Positions 26,649-36,305 are shown, counted from the first letter of the stretch. The stretch is 64,000 bases of DNA from Paludibacteraceae bacterium (GCA_905233375.1 CAJOEJ010000007.1:39903-103902), one strand, 5' to 3'. The notes: generated by a model not told the origin, from the letters alone. Program-made: numbers and translations.

Positions 26649-29600
26649 ATGAAACGATTAATTCAGATAGTATTGGTAGCAGCATTGGCTATTGCTACTC
26701 CAGCCCACGCAGTAAAGAAGTACACCTGCGATTTTGAGGACGCAACCGCACGTGCCCGTTGGAAGGTCAACCCCGCGGCAAACCAGAACATCTACAACCA
26801 GCTGGCGAACAAATGGTACATCGGTGCGCCGGGTAACAACGACAAGAGCGGTCAGAACGGTTTGTATATCTCCGATGACGGCGGAGCAACAGCCCACTAC
26901 AAGAATACGGGTTGTTGGGTTTTTGCCTACGATACCATCTCGCTGGACTACCTGCCTACGGGCGACTATACGCTGAGTTTCGACTACTCGGTGATGGGTA
27001 ACGTTGCCAGCAATTTCGATGGTCTGTATGTGCTGTGGATTCCGATGATCGACCCCGAAGGCGATGGGAACGACTCGATCAAGGTCATGTCTATACCTAC
27101 CTCGTCCGGTACGATCCCGTCGACTTACAACAACTACGTGCTGCAGTTGCAACCGACAGCCGGTTTGGACTACCTCAACGGAACCGCCACCTGGCGTCAG
27201 TGCGCCGTGACGATCAAGGGTAAGAAATGCGACGGTACGCCGCACTATCTGGCGTTCGTATGGACCAACGGTTCGGGTATAGCCCAGCAGCCCGGCGCTA
27301 TGGTGGATAACATCAACATCACCAACGACATGCCTTGCGACAAGCCGAGCAGTCTCACCGTTACGCCCAACGGCACGACCGTCACCCTCGACTGGACCGC
27401 TTCCGATGCTGCAAACGAATACGAAGTGAGTGCCTACTCGTACGAGACCCACACCTGGTCCGGTCCGAAGATCGTACAAGGCACCACGACCAACTTCACC
27501 GGTCTGCCCAAAGGACAAACGGACTTTATCGTCCGCTCCATATGCGACGACGACGCTATGAGTCTGAAGACCATCGTTTCCAAACTCATCTACTATCCCG
27601 ACGAGATGTGCGTGGACTACCTCAACCTGGATAATGCTACCTGCTATCTGGCATCGGGAGACATATCGGATACGCGTACGTTCAACAACTTCGTTCAGTC
27701 CCGTCCGATAGACCGGGGTCCGTCCCAGTCGAGCAGCCGTCATACGGTGCATTTCGACCGGAGTGAGACCGAACCGCGTACCTTGGGAAAGGCAAAAACA
27801 ATCCCTGACGGCGAGTTGGCTTCTGTCCGTTTGGGTAACTGGGAGGTGAAGAACCGCGAAGGCGCTGAGCGTATCGAGTTCTCGTTTGATATCGATACCA
27901 TCAAGTACCCGGTTATGCTGCTCAAGTATATGCCGATTATTGAGGCGCCTAACCATGAAGACTACGAGAACTCCCGTTTCACCCTGGATATTCTCGTCGG
28001 CGGACAGTCGATCGGTTCCTGCGGTCAGGCGGACTTCAATGCGAATGACGCCTATAACCGCAACACCAAGCAGTTGCTTCCCGGCGCAGCAGAGCAAGGA
28101 TGGCATCTCGTCAAGGGCGAAGACTTGGGGACCTCGAACAATCTGGTATGGAAAGACTGGACGACGGTCGGTGTGAACCTGCGCAACAAGGCGTATGCCG
28201 GTAAGACATTAACCGTACGTCTGACGACTTTCGACTGTATCTATAACGCCCACTACGGCTATGCGTACTTCACCCTCGGTTGCTCGGATGGCAAACTGAA
28301 AGGAATGAAGTGCGGCGAGATCAACCCTGATTTCATGGCGCCGGATGGTTTTGCCTATCGCTGGGCATACGCGTATAACGAGAAATACCGCCGTGCGGAC
28401 GGTTCGCTGCCCGAGAAGTACGTTTTGGGTCGCGCACAGGAGTTCAGCGCCGGTATGCACGATGACAGCCTCTATGTAGTCGATTGTATGTTCGTGCAGG
28501 ACAGCACGTGTTTCTTCTCGCTCTACGCCTCCACGCTGGCTACAAACCCCATCTCGGTTATGTCCAAACCGCATATCACCAAGAACTGCACCAGCGGCAA
28601 ATATACCGTCAAGCTGAACGGTTCCAGATCGTGGGTACAAGAGATCGACCACGTGACCGGCGATACGCTCGTCAGCAAAGCATACCACATCGAGCACTAC
28701 GAGTGGAACGTGGAAGGAATTCCGTACGGATGGTCAGACGAAGCGGTAGCGACGTTCGATTTCCCGGCAGAAGGCGGTGACTTCCCCATCTCGCTGCGTA
28801 CGACCTGCGGAACCTGCGAGTCTATCAAATACGACACGCTCCATCTCAAACCGCTTGGTCCGACCTACGAGACACAGACATACACGCTCTGCGACGACGA
28901 CCGCAAAGGCAACGGATTTGAATGGAAAGAGCGGAAAGACACCACGTACCGCACCTACGGTCTGGTCGATTCCGTCGTACTGATCAACCCCGTCACCACT
29001 TGCGACAGTATCATTTATCTGGAGCTGAAGGAGCCCAAACGTCAGTATGTTGATACGATGGTACTCCCGGAGAACCTGCCGTACATACTCGCGGGACAGG
29101 AGTTCTACGCCACGACAGTGGATACCATTCCTGCTTGGGATCTCAACTGCGACCTGACTTTTGTGCTGAACCTGGAGGTATATGAATCGCTCATCGTGAA
29201 CCCCAAGAGGGCATATGTCCGTTGCGAAGGAGACGGTGACTCGCTGCTGCTGGAATGGGAAATTACCCGCGGTCGCAGTCAGGCTGTCCTCTATACGTTT
29301 GACGGCAGCCCGAAGGATACGATTTATAACACGGAGAAGTCCAAAGGTCATTTTGCCGAGGCTATTTACGTCGGTTCTGGTTTGAAACCGAATGTGTATA
29401 ACGGTACGATTTACCTGACGGACCTCAAACCGGAATTCAGTGTTCAGGTAGATTATACGCTGACCGTCAATTACGCGTCCACCGTCATCGCACAGCGCTG
29501 GAACGATGTGCTCGCCATCCGTAACTCCGACTATAACGGAGGATACAACTTCGATTCCGTACAATGGTACGTCAACGGCATGCCTATCGAAGGCGCAACG

Positions 29601-29939
29601 GACTTCAACTACTACACCGGACCGAATGCGCAACTGGAGTTCGGCAAAGCCTACTCGGCGCTGCTAACGCGCAACGACGGTGTCAAGCTGTTCACCTGCG
29701 ACTTCATCCCGATGCCGGTAGCGGCGGACGTAACGGATATGCCGTCTCTGGTTCCTCCTTCGGCGGCACTGCCTGTCAAGGGCAAAGGAACGGCTTACTG
29801 GTACGATATGCTCGGTCGTGCGGCACACGTAGAGGCGTACGACGACTCCGATGTCTATACGCCAAGTATGCCGGGATACTACATCCTTGTGCTCCAGTCA
29901 CCTGCCGGACGATCCATCCACTCCGTCTTAGTGAGATAA
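26649..29939 (+). CDS. Secreted adhesin-like protein with T9SS type A-like sorting domain (paralogue of previous gene)
   Basis: 1096 aa from the ATG at 26649, which gives the signal peptide MKRLIQIVLVAALAIATPAH; upstream in-frame ATGs would translate the heptad repeat. Domain order copies the preceding protein: jelly-roll (CDFEDATARARWKVNP with ISDDGGAT), FN3-like (PCDKPSSLTVTP), the shared beta domain (VRLGNWEVKNREGAERIEFS, WKDWTTVGVNL), TTCDSIIYLELK-type repeat, AQRWNDVLAI...YNGGYNFDSVQWYVNG block and a C-terminal domain ending AYWYDMLGRAAHVE...GRSIHSVLVR. The pair probably arose by tandem duplication. The function is inferred to be surface adhesion or fibre formation, from architecture only. 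Confidence 0.8.
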   Translation: MKRLIQIVLVAALAIATPAHAVKKYTCDFEDATARARWKVNPAANQNIYNQLANKWYIGAPGNNDKSGQNGLYISDDGGATAHYKNTGCWVFAYDTISLDYLPTGDYTLSFDYSVMGNVASNFDGLYVLWIPMIDPEGDGNDSIKVMSIPTSSGTIPSTYNNYVLQLQPTAGLDYLNGTATWRQCAVTIKGKKCDGTPHYLAFVWTNGSGIAQQPGAMVDNINITNDMPCDKPSSLTVTPNGTTVTLDWTASDAANEYEVSAYSYETHTWSGPKIVQGTTTNFTGLPKGQTDFIVRSICDDDAMSLKTIVSKLIYYPDEMCVDYLNLDNATCYLASGDISDTRTFNNFVQSRPIDRGPSQSSSRHTVHFDRSETEPRTLGKAKTIPDGELASVRLGNWEVKNREGAERIEFSFDIDTIKYPVMLLKYMPIIEAPNHEDYENSRFTLDILVGGQSIGSCGQADFNANDAYNRNTKQLLPGAAEQGWHLVKGEDLGTSNNLVWKDWTTVGVNLRNKAYAGKTLTVRLTTFDCIYNAHYGYAYFTLGCSDGKLKGMKCGEINPDFMAPDGFAYRWAYAYNEKYRRADGSLPEKYVLGRAQEFSAGMHDDSLYVVDCMFVQDSTCFFSLYASTLATNPISVMSKPHITKNCTSGKYTVKLNGSRSWVQEIDHVTGDTLVSKAYHIEHYEWNVEGIPYGWSDEAVATFDFPAEGGDFPISLRTTCGTCESIKYDTLHLKPLGPTYETQTYTLCDDDRKGNGFEWKERKDTTYRTYGLVDSVVLINPVTTCDSIIYLELKEPKRQYVDTMVLPENLPYILAGQEFYATTVDTIPAWDLNCDLTFVLNLEVYESLIVNPKRAYVRCEGDGDSLLLEWEITRGRSQAVLYTFDGSPKDTIYNTEKSKGHFAEAIYVGSGLKPNVYNGTIYLTDLKPEFSVQVDYTLTVNYASTVIAQRWNDVLAIRNSDYNGGYNFDSVQWYVNGMPIEGATDFNYYTGPNAQLEFGKAYSALLTRNDGVKLFTCDFIPMPVAADVTDMPSLVPPSAALPVKGKGTAYWYDMLGRAAHVEAYDDSDVYTPSMPGYYILVLQSPAGRSIHSVLVR

Positions 29940-29942
29940 AAT

Positions 29943-29968
29943 AAAAAAGCACCGCTCGGTGCTTTTTT
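29943..29968. terminator. Bidirectional terminator between surface operon and serS
   Basis: Twelve-base-pair stem AAAAAAGCACCG/CGGTGCTTTTTT with a 2-nt gap, T-rich on both strands. It serves the plus-strand operon and the convergent serS. Confidence 0.85.
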
Positions 29969-29992
29969 ATTTTATCTTTTAACTTTCAACTC

Positions 29993-31360
29993 CTATCGTA
30001 TCATATCGTCTCCGAAGAAAGGCTGCAATGCCTTCGGGATGCGGATACCTTCTGCACACTGGTTGTTCTCCAGCAGGGCTGCCACGATGCGCGGAAGAGC
30101 CAGTGCCGAGCCGTTGAGTGTGTGGCACAGCGTCACTTTCTTGTCCTCCGCACGGCGGTAGCGGCATTTGAGACGGTTCGCCTGGTAGGTATCGAAGTTG
30201 GACGTGGAGCTTACTTCCAGCCAGCGGTGCTGCGCCTCGCTATAGACCTCAAAGTCATAGCACAGCGCCGCGGTGAAACTCATATCGCCACCCGAAAGGC
30301 GGAGGATACGGTACGGCAGCTCCAGTTTCTGGAGCAGACTCTCCACGTGCGCTAACATCTCTTTGTGGGAGGCGTCCGAATGCTCCGGCGTGTCGATGCG
30401 CACGATCTCGATTTTGCTGAACTCATGGAGACGGTTCAGACCGCGTACATCCTTGCCGTACGAACCTGCCTCACGACGGAAACACTCCGTATAAGCGCAG
30501 TTCTTGATCGGCAGTTGCGCCTCCTCGATGATGACGTCACGATAGAGGTTCGTTACGGGCACCTCAGCGGTCGGAATCAGATACAGGTCGTCCACCTCGC
30601 AGTGGTACATCTGTCCCTCTTTGTCGGGCAGCTGCCCCGTTCCGTAACCCGAAGCGGCGTTCACCACCGTCGGCGGCATGATCTCCGTATAACCGGCTTT
30701 GTTCGCCTCAGCAAGGAAGAAATTGATCAGCGCACGCTGCAGACGCGCTCCCTGACCGATATACACCGGGAAACCGGCTCCGCTGATCTTGACACCGAGG
30801 TCAAAGTCTATCAGGTTGTATTTCTTTGCCAACTCCCAGTGCGGCAGTTTCTCACTCTGTGCAATCCGCTCGGCGGCGATCGCCTCATCCGTCGTGCTGT
30901 CCCATTCACGCAGCGCCACAGCGCCGTCTTTGGCAATAGCGTCTATCATCGGCTGGTTGGGCCAGTTTCCGATGGTGACAGCCAGGTTGTCCTCCGCACT
31001 GCCGCCCTCCGGCACGATATCGTACGGTACGTTCGGGATCGTGAGCAGCAACTTGGTCTGTGCCTCCTCCGCTTCGGACATTTGTACATCGTACTTTGCT
31101 ACTTTGTCCTTTAATTCGCCTGTCTGTACCTTGGCGGCTTCGGCTTCGGCACGCTGACCTTTCGCCATCAGCATACCGATAGACTTGCTGATCTGGTTCA
31201 TCTGCGCAGCTGCCGCATCTTTCTGCTGCTGCGCTGCCTTACGCTCGGCATCCAGACGCAGAACCTCTTCAATAGCCTCTGCGGCACCGGCAAAATGTTT
31301 CTTCTCCAAGCCTGCGATTACACGGGCTTTATCATCATAGATCTGTTTTAATGTTAACAT
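29993..31360 (-). CDS. serS: Seryl-tRNA synthetase
   Basis: 455 aa, normal for bacterial SerRS. It charges tRNA-Ser (and tRNA-Sec where present) in the cytosol. An N-terminal coiled-coil tRNA-binding arm (about residues 25-110, rich in A/E/K/Q) is followed by the class II core. Motif 2 is FRREAGSYGKDVRGLNRLHEF and motif 3 ends NGSALALPR. The TAEVPVTNLYRD serine-binding segment is present. It is the last gene of an apparent rplU-rpmA-serS unit; the gap to rpmA holds a terminator-like hairpin and a heptad array, so serS may also be expressed at a different level. Confidence 0.97.
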   Translation of the reverse strand: MLTLKQIYDDKARVIAGLEKKHFAGAAEAIEEVLRLDAERKAAQQQKDAAAAQMNQISKSIGMLMAKGQRAEAEAAKVQTGELKDKVAKYDVQMSEAEEAQTKLLLTIPNVPYDIVPEGGSAEDNLAVTIGNWPNQPMIDAIAKDGAVALREWDSTTDEAIAAERIAQSEKLPHWELAKKYNLIDFDLGVKISGAGFPVYIGQGARLQRALINFFLAEANKAGYTEIMPPTVVNAASGYGTGQLPDKEGQMYHCEVDDLYLIPTAEVPVTNLYRDVIIEEAQLPIKNCAYTECFRREAGSYGKDVRGLNRLHEFSKIEIVRIDTPEHSDASHKEMLAHVESLLQKLELPYRILRLSGGDMSFTAALCYDFEVYSEAQHRWLEVSSTSNFDTYQANRLKCRYRRAEDKKVTLCHTLNGSALALPRIVAALLENNQCAEGIRIPKALQPFFGDDMIR

Positions 31361-31364
31361 AAAA

Positions 31365-31392
31365 CTATTTACTGTTTAGTCATTTGTCATTT
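31365..31392. repeat. Heptad array between serS and rpmA
   Basis: Four 7-bp units (CTATTTA, CTGTTTA, GTCATTT, GTCATTT) directly upstream of the serS start. Confidence 0.6.
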
Positions 31393-31394
31393 AC

Positions 31395-31437
31395 AAAACA
31401 AAATCTCCCACCTGAGCCGAAGCCTCGGTAGGAGATT
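31395..31437 (-). terminator. Terminator-like hairpin after rpmA
   Basis: On the minus strand AATCTCC pairs with GGAGATT, with further imperfect inner pairing, followed by TTTTGTTTT. Confidence 0.65.
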
Positions 31438-31457
31438 GCAAATTTTCCCCAAGCCGA

Positions 31458-31724
31458 TTAAGCTTCTGCAGCGACCGGCTGGATGGAGACGTACGACTTG
31501 TTGTCGCGTTTCTTGCGGAAGGTTACGATACCGTCTACAAGCGCGTACAATGTGTGGTCGCTACCCATACCCATGTTCTCACCCGGGTGATGAACGGTAC
31601 CACGTTGACGTACGATAATGTTACCTGCTTTTGCGAATTGACCACCAAAGATCTTCACGCCCAAGCGTTTGCTTTCTGATTCACGGCCGTTTTTGGAACT
31701 ACCGACACCTTTCTTGTGAGCCAT
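31458..31724 (-). CDS. rpmA: 50S ribosomal protein bL27
   Basis: 88 aa. Large-subunit protein whose N-terminus reaches towards the peptidyl transferase centre. The translation [20 protein letters not shown] is the family N-terminus, with [22 protein letters not shown] following. There is no N-terminal extension as found in Firmicutes that cleave L27. It lies 17 nt after rplU, the conserved pair in bacteria. Confidence 0.97.
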   Translation of the reverse strand: MAHKKGVGSSKNGRESESKRLGVKIFGGQFAKAGNIIVRQRGTVHHPGENMGMGSDHTLYALVDGIVTFRKKRDNKSYVSIQPVAAEA

Positions 31725-31741
31725 ACTCTGTTGTCCTTTCT

Positions 31742-32062
31742 TTAAGCAATAACAATTTCTTTAACTACTACGTTGGTCAAATCCTGACGATGACCATTCA
31801 GCTTGCGATAACCTTTACGACGTTTCTTGTGGAACACAAGCAATTTGTCGCCGCGGCACTCGTTGTCGAGAACTTCGCAAACCACTTTAGCACCCTTTAC
31901 ATAAGGAGCACCTACTTTTACTTTACCCTCGTCCTCCAGGAGCAGCACGTTTTCAAACTCAACGGTTGCGCCTTTCTCGAGTTCGTTCATACGGTTGATG
32001 AACAGTTTTTTGCCAGCTTCTACTCTAAACTGCTGGCCTTTCATTTCTACAATTGCGTACAT
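31742..32062 (-). CDS. rplU: 50S ribosomal protein bL21
   Basis: 106 aa from the ATG at 32062 ([20 protein letters not shown]); an upstream in-frame ATG at 32110 would add 16 residues foreign to the family. The C-terminal RNA-binding signature [17 protein letters not shown] is present. First gene of rplU-rpmA(-serS), transcribed from the promoter at 32202-32233 with a leader of about 130 nt. Confidence 0.97.
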   Translation of the reverse strand: MYAIVEMKGQQFRVEAGKKLFINRMNELEKGATVEFENVLLLEDEGKVKVGAPYVKGAKVVCEVLDNECRGDKLLVFHKKRRKGYRKLNGHRQDLTNVVVKEIVIA

Positions 32063-32196
32063 TGAAATACGTTTGTTAAATGTTAGGGCGGTGCGGCGAG
32101 CGCTATCCAAGCGCTACTTTTACGAGCCTTTCCGTATATATAATCTACCTTTTATACGTGTCGATGTTATCGACTCGATGCTATCGACCGCAAAAA
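32063..32196 (-). promoter_or_regulatory. rplU 5' leader with tandem small hairpins
   Basis: Read on the minus strand, the leader holds TCGATagcATCGA directly followed by gTCGATaacATCGA, and nearer the start AGCGCTtggatAGCGCT. Ribosomal protein operons are often autoregulated through such leaders. Whether this one is a known L21 leader type cannot be decided here. Confidence 0.4.
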
Positions 32197-32201
32197 GCGT
32201 G

Positions 32202-32233
32202 CAAAATTACGACTTTTTTCTGATATGACCAAA
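32202..32233 (-). promoter_or_regulatory. Promoter of rplU operon
   Basis: Minus strand TTTG (32233-32230), 20 nt, TAATTTTG (32209-32202). Confidence 0.8.
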
Positions 32234-32294
32234 TTTTTCGGCAAAAAAATGCAAATTGTTTGCATATTTGTATCTTTTAGTTGCCAATACGCAC

Positions 32295-33440
32295 CTATTG
32301 GGCAACCTCCAGACCGCAAATCGTGTATTTCTTGTCTCCGCGGAGAATAAAGATCTGTCCGTTCTCCATCACCTTTTCGGTTTGGACGGGAACGTTGATA
32401 TTGTCCGTGCCTTCGGACGTACGGAGAGCGACCGACAACGGACCGGTGACCTGATAGACATCCAGCCTGCCGCTTTGGGCATCATACGTATAGGACGCAC
32501 CGCTGATCTGCACATCTTCCGCCGCCGGGTGACCTTCCGCATCATTCAGATAGCCAACAAAACCGTCTGACATCGTCAGTTTGTATGCCGGCGACAGAGT
32601 CACATTCGTGATGGTTACGGTATATAATTGCAGTCCGCTCGTATATTTGAACAGGTTGATGGCTATTTCCGGATAGTCAATGAACGGATTGCGGTTGCCC
32701 TGATAGTCCTGCGCACCGTCATTGCGTACCATCTCCGTCAACGATACCGGATCGCGCATATGCCATTTGAGCAGCACCTTGAGCGACTCGAACACGCCGC
32801 CGGTACTGAACTTGTTCAGCAGCTGCGCCTTTCCGTTATAGTAATTGTTCTGATGGTCACCCATCTTGCCATATACGACATAGTCGTACAGGATGATACG
32901 TGCCGCATCGCCGCGGTACATAGCTCCCGGATCGAAGTACCGGTCCGACTCACCGTACGCCGTACTGCCGCGGTCACTATTCTGATCCACCAGCGCCGGA
33001 CGGACAGACTGCATGTCGTACCCCATACAGCCATCCTTGCTCTCCCCTTTCGCCTGAGGCCAGACGTGCTCCCTGTTCCACGTCGTACCGTTGTCCCACG
33101 TGCCCGAAAAGGACGAACCATCGTAGAAGCCGATGATGTTCCCCGGCGTGTTCAGATCCTTGTCCACACCCGCGTACGCCTGACGCAGTTTGTTATAGTC
33201 GTACGACGAAGCGGAGAGCATGCAGGTATTACCCATGATTTCGTTCAGCGAACCGAACAGCGTGTCCGCCGCCTCTTTGTGCAAACGCTTGGGGTACTGA
33301 TAATAAGCGCTTTGTTTGTTCACATACGTGTTATACGCCTCTTTCGCCTCGTCCGAGCCCATGGGTGCCTGCATATCTACCTGCGCCTGAGCACCCGCGC
33401 AAAGGCAAACCCAAACAAGGAGCAACAAATTCTTTTTCAT
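32295..33440 (-). CDS. Secreted endonuclease I family nuclease with T9SS-like tail
   Basis: 381 aa from the ATG at 33440 (MKKNLLLLVWVCLCAGAQAQ is a clear signal peptide). The central domain carries the His-Cys-box-type signature of the EndA/NucM endonuclease I family: TTWNREHVWPQAKG, SDRGSTAYGE and, further on, NRNPFIDYPEIA. Such enzymes cut DNA and RNA non-specifically outside the cytoplasm. The C-terminus adds a beta region and ends EKVMENGQIFILRGDKKYTI, the same tail type as on the giant adhesins, suggesting export by T9SS. It starts 7 nt after mgtC and is probably co-transcribed with it. Confidence 0.88.
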   Translation of the reverse strand: MKKNLLLLVWVCLCAGAQAQVDMQAPMGSDEAKEAYNTYVNKQSAYYQYPKRLHKEAADTLFGSLNEIMGNTCMLSASSYDYNKLRQAYAGVDKDLNTPGNIIGFYDGSSFSGTWDNGTTWNREHVWPQAKGESKDGCMGYDMQSVRPALVDQNSDRGSTAYGESDRYFDPGAMYRGDAARIILYDYVVYGKMGDHQNNYYNGKAQLLNKFSTGGVFESLKVLLKWHMRDPVSLTEMVRNDGAQDYQGNRNPFIDYPEIAINLFKYTSGLQLYTVTITNVTLSPAYKLTMSDGFVGYLNDAEGHPAAEDVQISGASYTYDAQSGRLDVYQVTGPLSVALRTSEGTDNINVPVQTEKVMENGQIFILRGDKKYTICGLEVAQ

Positions 33441-33447
33441 GATATAC

Positions 33448-33882
33448 TTATCCATTATCCGACTCTTTCTTGAAATGCTTGAAAAACAGGTTCACGATCA
33501 TCACCGCCATCGTTCCGACCACCGCTTCGGCGAACATGCCGTATCCGCACAGACATCCGATAGCCGCCGCGCACCACACGGTTGCCGCCGTCGTCAGACC
33601 ACGCACCGTGTCGCCGTGCTTGAAGATGATACCTGCACCTAAAAATCCGATGCCGGACACCACCTGCGCGATGATACGCGAGTTGTCGCCGTTCAGCATA
33701 CTCGGGGACATCAGCACGTATAACGCACTGCCGATGGCGATGAGCGCTATCGTGCGCGTACCCACCACCTTGCCGTGCAACTCGCGCTCCATGCCGATCA
33801 ACGAACCCAACACCATCGCCAGGATAACTTTCGTCAGAAGCATCAACCAGTCGGTTCCGAGGAATGAATCAAACATATGCAT
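33448..33882 (-). CDS. MgtC/SapB family membrane protein
   Basis: 144 aa. Four to five hydrophobic segments with the family hallmarks LGSLIGMERELHGKVVGTRT and VSGIGFLGAGIIFKHGDTVRGLTTAATVW. MgtC-type proteins act in the inner membrane and are linked to Mg2+ limitation and to ATP synthase control in pathogens; the role here is unknown. The short form lacks the C-terminal soluble domain. The start at 33882 (MHMFDS) has an alternative ATG two codons later. Promoter at 33905-33935. Confidence 0.9.
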   Translation of the reverse strand: MHMFDSFLGTDWLMLLTKVILAMVLGSLIGMERELHGKVVGTRTIALIAIGSALYVLMSPSMLNGDNSRIIAQVVSGIGFLGAGIIFKHGDTVRGLTTAATVWCAAAIGCLCGYGMFAEAVVGTMAVMIVNLFFKHFKKESDNG

Positions 33883-33904
33883 TTCCTTTCTTTCAAATCC
33901 GCTG

Positions 33905-33935
33905 CAAATTTACTACAAATATTTGAAATACACAA
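33905..33935 (-). promoter_or_regulatory. Promoter of mgtC-endonuclease unit
   Basis: Minus strand TTG (33935-33933), 20 nt, TAAATTTG (33912-33905). Confidence 0.7.
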
Positions 33936-33961
33936 GGATTTGACGGTAAAAATTAATTTTA

Positions 33962-33993
33962 TTTGCGTATTCCGTTTTTTTTTCGTACCTTTG
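33962..33993 (+). promoter_or_regulatory. Promoter of thrS
   Basis: TTTG 33962-33965, 20 nt, TACCTTTG 33986-33993. The leader to the ATG is about 80 nt and can pair CACAAC with GTTGTG. An AAGGAGG-like stretch lies about 25 nt before the start, too far for a normal ribosome site. Confidence 0.8.
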
Positions 33994-34079
33994 CAGCCGA
34001 TTTCACAACAATACCATATTAACGCCTTGTTTTGCAGTTGTGAGCAAAGGAGGCATAAACATTTGTACGTTTATCAAAT

Positions 34080-36023
34080 ATGATCAAAATCACTTTTCCG
34101 GACGGAAGCGTCCGTGAGTACGAAAGCGGTATCACGCCGCTGCAAATCGCTGAGTCTATCAGCTCTCGTTTAGCACAAGATATTCTTTGTGCATCCGTCA
34201 ATGACCAAATCGTTGAATTGAATCAGCCCGTCACGGCTGATGCGGCTATCAAACTCCACAAATGGGAGGATGCGGAAGCCAAGCACGCTTTCTGGCACAC
34301 TTCGTCCCACCTCATGGCGGAGGCGCTGCAGGAGCTCTATCCCGGCATCCAGTTCGGTATCGGACCGGCGATCGAAAACGGTTTTTATTACGATGTAATG
34401 CCGCCCGAGGGCGTCACCATCAAAGATGCCGATTTCCCTGCCATCGAAGCCAAGATGATGGAGTTACGCGCCAAGAAAGAGGCGGTAGTCAAGCACTCCG
34501 TCTCCAAAGAGGACGCACTCAAAGCGTTCGGAGACAAAGGACAGACCTATAAATGCGAACTCATCGCCGAGTTGGAGGACGGACATATTTCCACCTATAC
34601 GCAAGGTGCCTTCACCGACCTGTGCAAAGGTCCGCACTTGCTGAGCACCGAACCCATCAAAGCCGTCAAAGTGTTGTCTTGTGCCGCTGCTTATTGGCGT
34701 GGCGACGAGAAACGTCCGATGATGACACGTATCTACGGCGTCTCGTTCCCCAAGAAAGCGATGCTGGACGAGTACCTCGCTTTGCTCGAGGAAGCCAAGA
34801 AACGTGACCACCGCAAGATAGGCAAGGAACTCGAACTGTTCATGTTCAGCGATATGGTGGGCAAGGGTCTGCCTATCTGGCTGCCCAAAGGTACCGCGCT
34901 GCGCTTGCGTCTCGAGGATTTCCTCAAGAAGATCCAGAAGCGTTACGGCTATCAGCAGGTCATCACACCGCATATCGGTTCCAAGAACCTCTATATCACG
35001 TCCGGACATTGGGATCACTATGGCAAGGACTCGTTCCAGCCCATCACCACGCCGGAGGAAGGAGAGGTCTATCTGCTCAAGCCGATGAACTGCCCCCACC
35101 ACTGCGCGATCTTCAAAAACAGCCCGCGCTCGTACAAGGATCTGCCGTTCCGCTGCGCTGAGTTCGGTACCGTTTATCGCTACGAGCAGTCCGGCGAGCT
35201 CCACGGTCTCACGCGCGTGCGTTCCTTTACTCAGGATGACGCACATATCTTCTGCCGTCAGGACCAGGTCAAGCAGGAGTTCATCCGCGTCATGGAGATC
35301 ATCAACATCATCTTCAAGTCGCTCAACTTCGAGAACTACGAGGCGCAGATCTCACTCCGCGATCCTAATAACCACGACAAATACGTCGGTTCGGATGAGA
35401 TATGGGAGCACGCAGAGAACGCTATCCGCGAGGCATGCAAGGAGATGAACCTGCCGGCACGCGAAGAGACAGGAGAAGCCGCTTTCTACGGGCCCAAACT
35501 CGACTTCATGGTCAAAGATGCCCTCGGACGACGCTGGCAGCTGGGTACTATCCAGGTGGACTACAACCTGCCCGAGCGTTTCGAACTCGAATATACGGGC
35601 GAGGACAACCAGAAGCACCGTCCCGTCATGATCCACCGTGCGCCGTTTGGTTCGATGGAACGTTTCGTGGCGGTACTGATCGAGCATACTGCCGGCAAGT
35701 TCCCCTTGTGGCTCACACCCGACCAGGCGGTCGTACTGCCTATCTCCGAGAAATCGAACGAGTACGCATGGAAAGTGAAAGAGATGCTCGAGGCGCAGGA
35801 CGTACGCGTCATCGTGGATGACCGCAATGAGAAACTGGGACGTAAGATCCGTGACAACGAACTCAAGCGCATCCCGTATATGCTGATTGTGGGTGAGAAA
35901 GAGGCGGAGATGGGACTCGTGTCCGTCCGCCAGCAGGGAGCGGAAGACAAGGGACAGATGACCGTTCAGGAATTTGCGGACTTCATCAACGACACCGTTC
36001 GCAAGCAGATGAACGAATATTAA
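34080..36023 (+). CDS. thrS: Threonyl-tRNA synthetase
   Basis: 647 aa, usual length. N-terminal TGS domain ([20 protein letters not shown]), then the editing domain with [12 protein letters not shown] and the Cys/His set of ThrRS. The class II catalytic core follows, with [30 protein letters not shown] (motif 2 region) and [18 protein letters not shown] (motif 3). The C-terminal anticodon-binding domain ends at 36023. In many bacteria thrS is followed by infC-rpmI-rplT; here it is followed by a terminator, tRNA-Lys and rpsP. Confidence 0.97.
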   Translation: MIKITFPDGSVREYESGITPLQIAESISSRLAQDILCASVNDQIVELNQPVTADAAIKLHKWEDAEAKHAFWHTSSHLMAEALQELYPGIQFGIGPAIENGFYYDVMPPEGVTIKDADFPAIEAKMMELRAKKEAVVKHSVSKEDALKAFGDKGQTYKCELIAELEDGHISTYTQGAFTDLCKGPHLLSTEPIKAVKVLSCAAAYWRGDEKRPMMTRIYGVSFPKKAMLDEYLALLEEAKKRDHRKIGKELELFMFSDMVGKGLPIWLPKGTALRLRLEDFLKKIQKRYGYQQVITPHIGSKNLYITSGHWDHYGKDSFQPITTPEEGEVYLLKPMNCPHHCAIFKNSPRSYKDLPFRCAEFGTVYRYEQSGELHGLTRVRSFTQDDAHIFCRQDQVKQEFIRVMEIINIIFKSLNFENYEAQISLRDPNNHDKYVGSDEIWEHAENAIREACKEMNLPAREETGEAAFYGPKLDFMVKDALGRRWQLGTIQVDYNLPERFELEYTGEDNQKHRPVMIHRAPFGSMERFVAVLIEHTAGKFPLWLTPDQAVVLPISEKSNEYAWKVKEMLEAQDVRVIVDDRNEKLGRKIRDNELKRIPYMLIVGEKEAEMGLVSVRQQGAEDKGQMTVQEFADFINDTVRKQMNEY

Positions 36024-36042
36024 AAATCACGTCCGAATATCG

Positions 36043-36070
36043 AAAAAGGCACTGTAAAAGGTGCTTTTTT
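36043..36070 (+). terminator. Terminator after thrS
   Basis: Stem AAAAAGGCAC/GTGCTTTTTT with an 8-nt loop and one G-T pair. Confidence 0.75.
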
Positions 36071-36131
36071 CGTGTTTTTGGGTGCAAATGCAAGAAAAAT
36101 GCACTAAAAATGCATAAAAAAGTAAAAAAAA

Positions 36132-36163
36132 TTTGCACATGTCAGAAAAAAGCAGTACCTTTG
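36132..36163 (+). promoter_or_regulatory. Promoter of tRNA-Lys / rpsP transcript
   Basis: TTTG 36132-36135, 20 nt, TACCTTTG 36156-36163, followed by CACCCG. Confidence 0.8.
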
Positions 36164-36197
36164 CACCCGCTTTTCGTCAGAAGGTCAGTTTTTCCTC

Positions 36198-36233
36198 TCG
36201 GGAGGAATGCTAATGAAATGATATTCCGACCGA
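36198..36233 (+). ncRNA. tRNA-leader hairpin element, copy A
   Basis: TCGG-GA-GGAAT, a 14-nt loop (GCTAATGAAATGAT), then ATTCC-GA-CCGA: two helices separated by a GA/GA internal loop. It sits between the promoter at 36132-36163 and tRNA-Lys. Two further copies with the same length and pairing stand upstream of the other tRNA loci at 39.3 and 51.6 kb. The type is tentative; it may be a processing signal rather than an independent RNA. Confidence 0.6.
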
Positions 36234-36305
36234 AAAGCGCGTAGCACAGAACGTAGCGCTACCACGAGGGTTTCGCCCGAAGTCGCGCGAGTTCTGATGC
36301 GAGCG

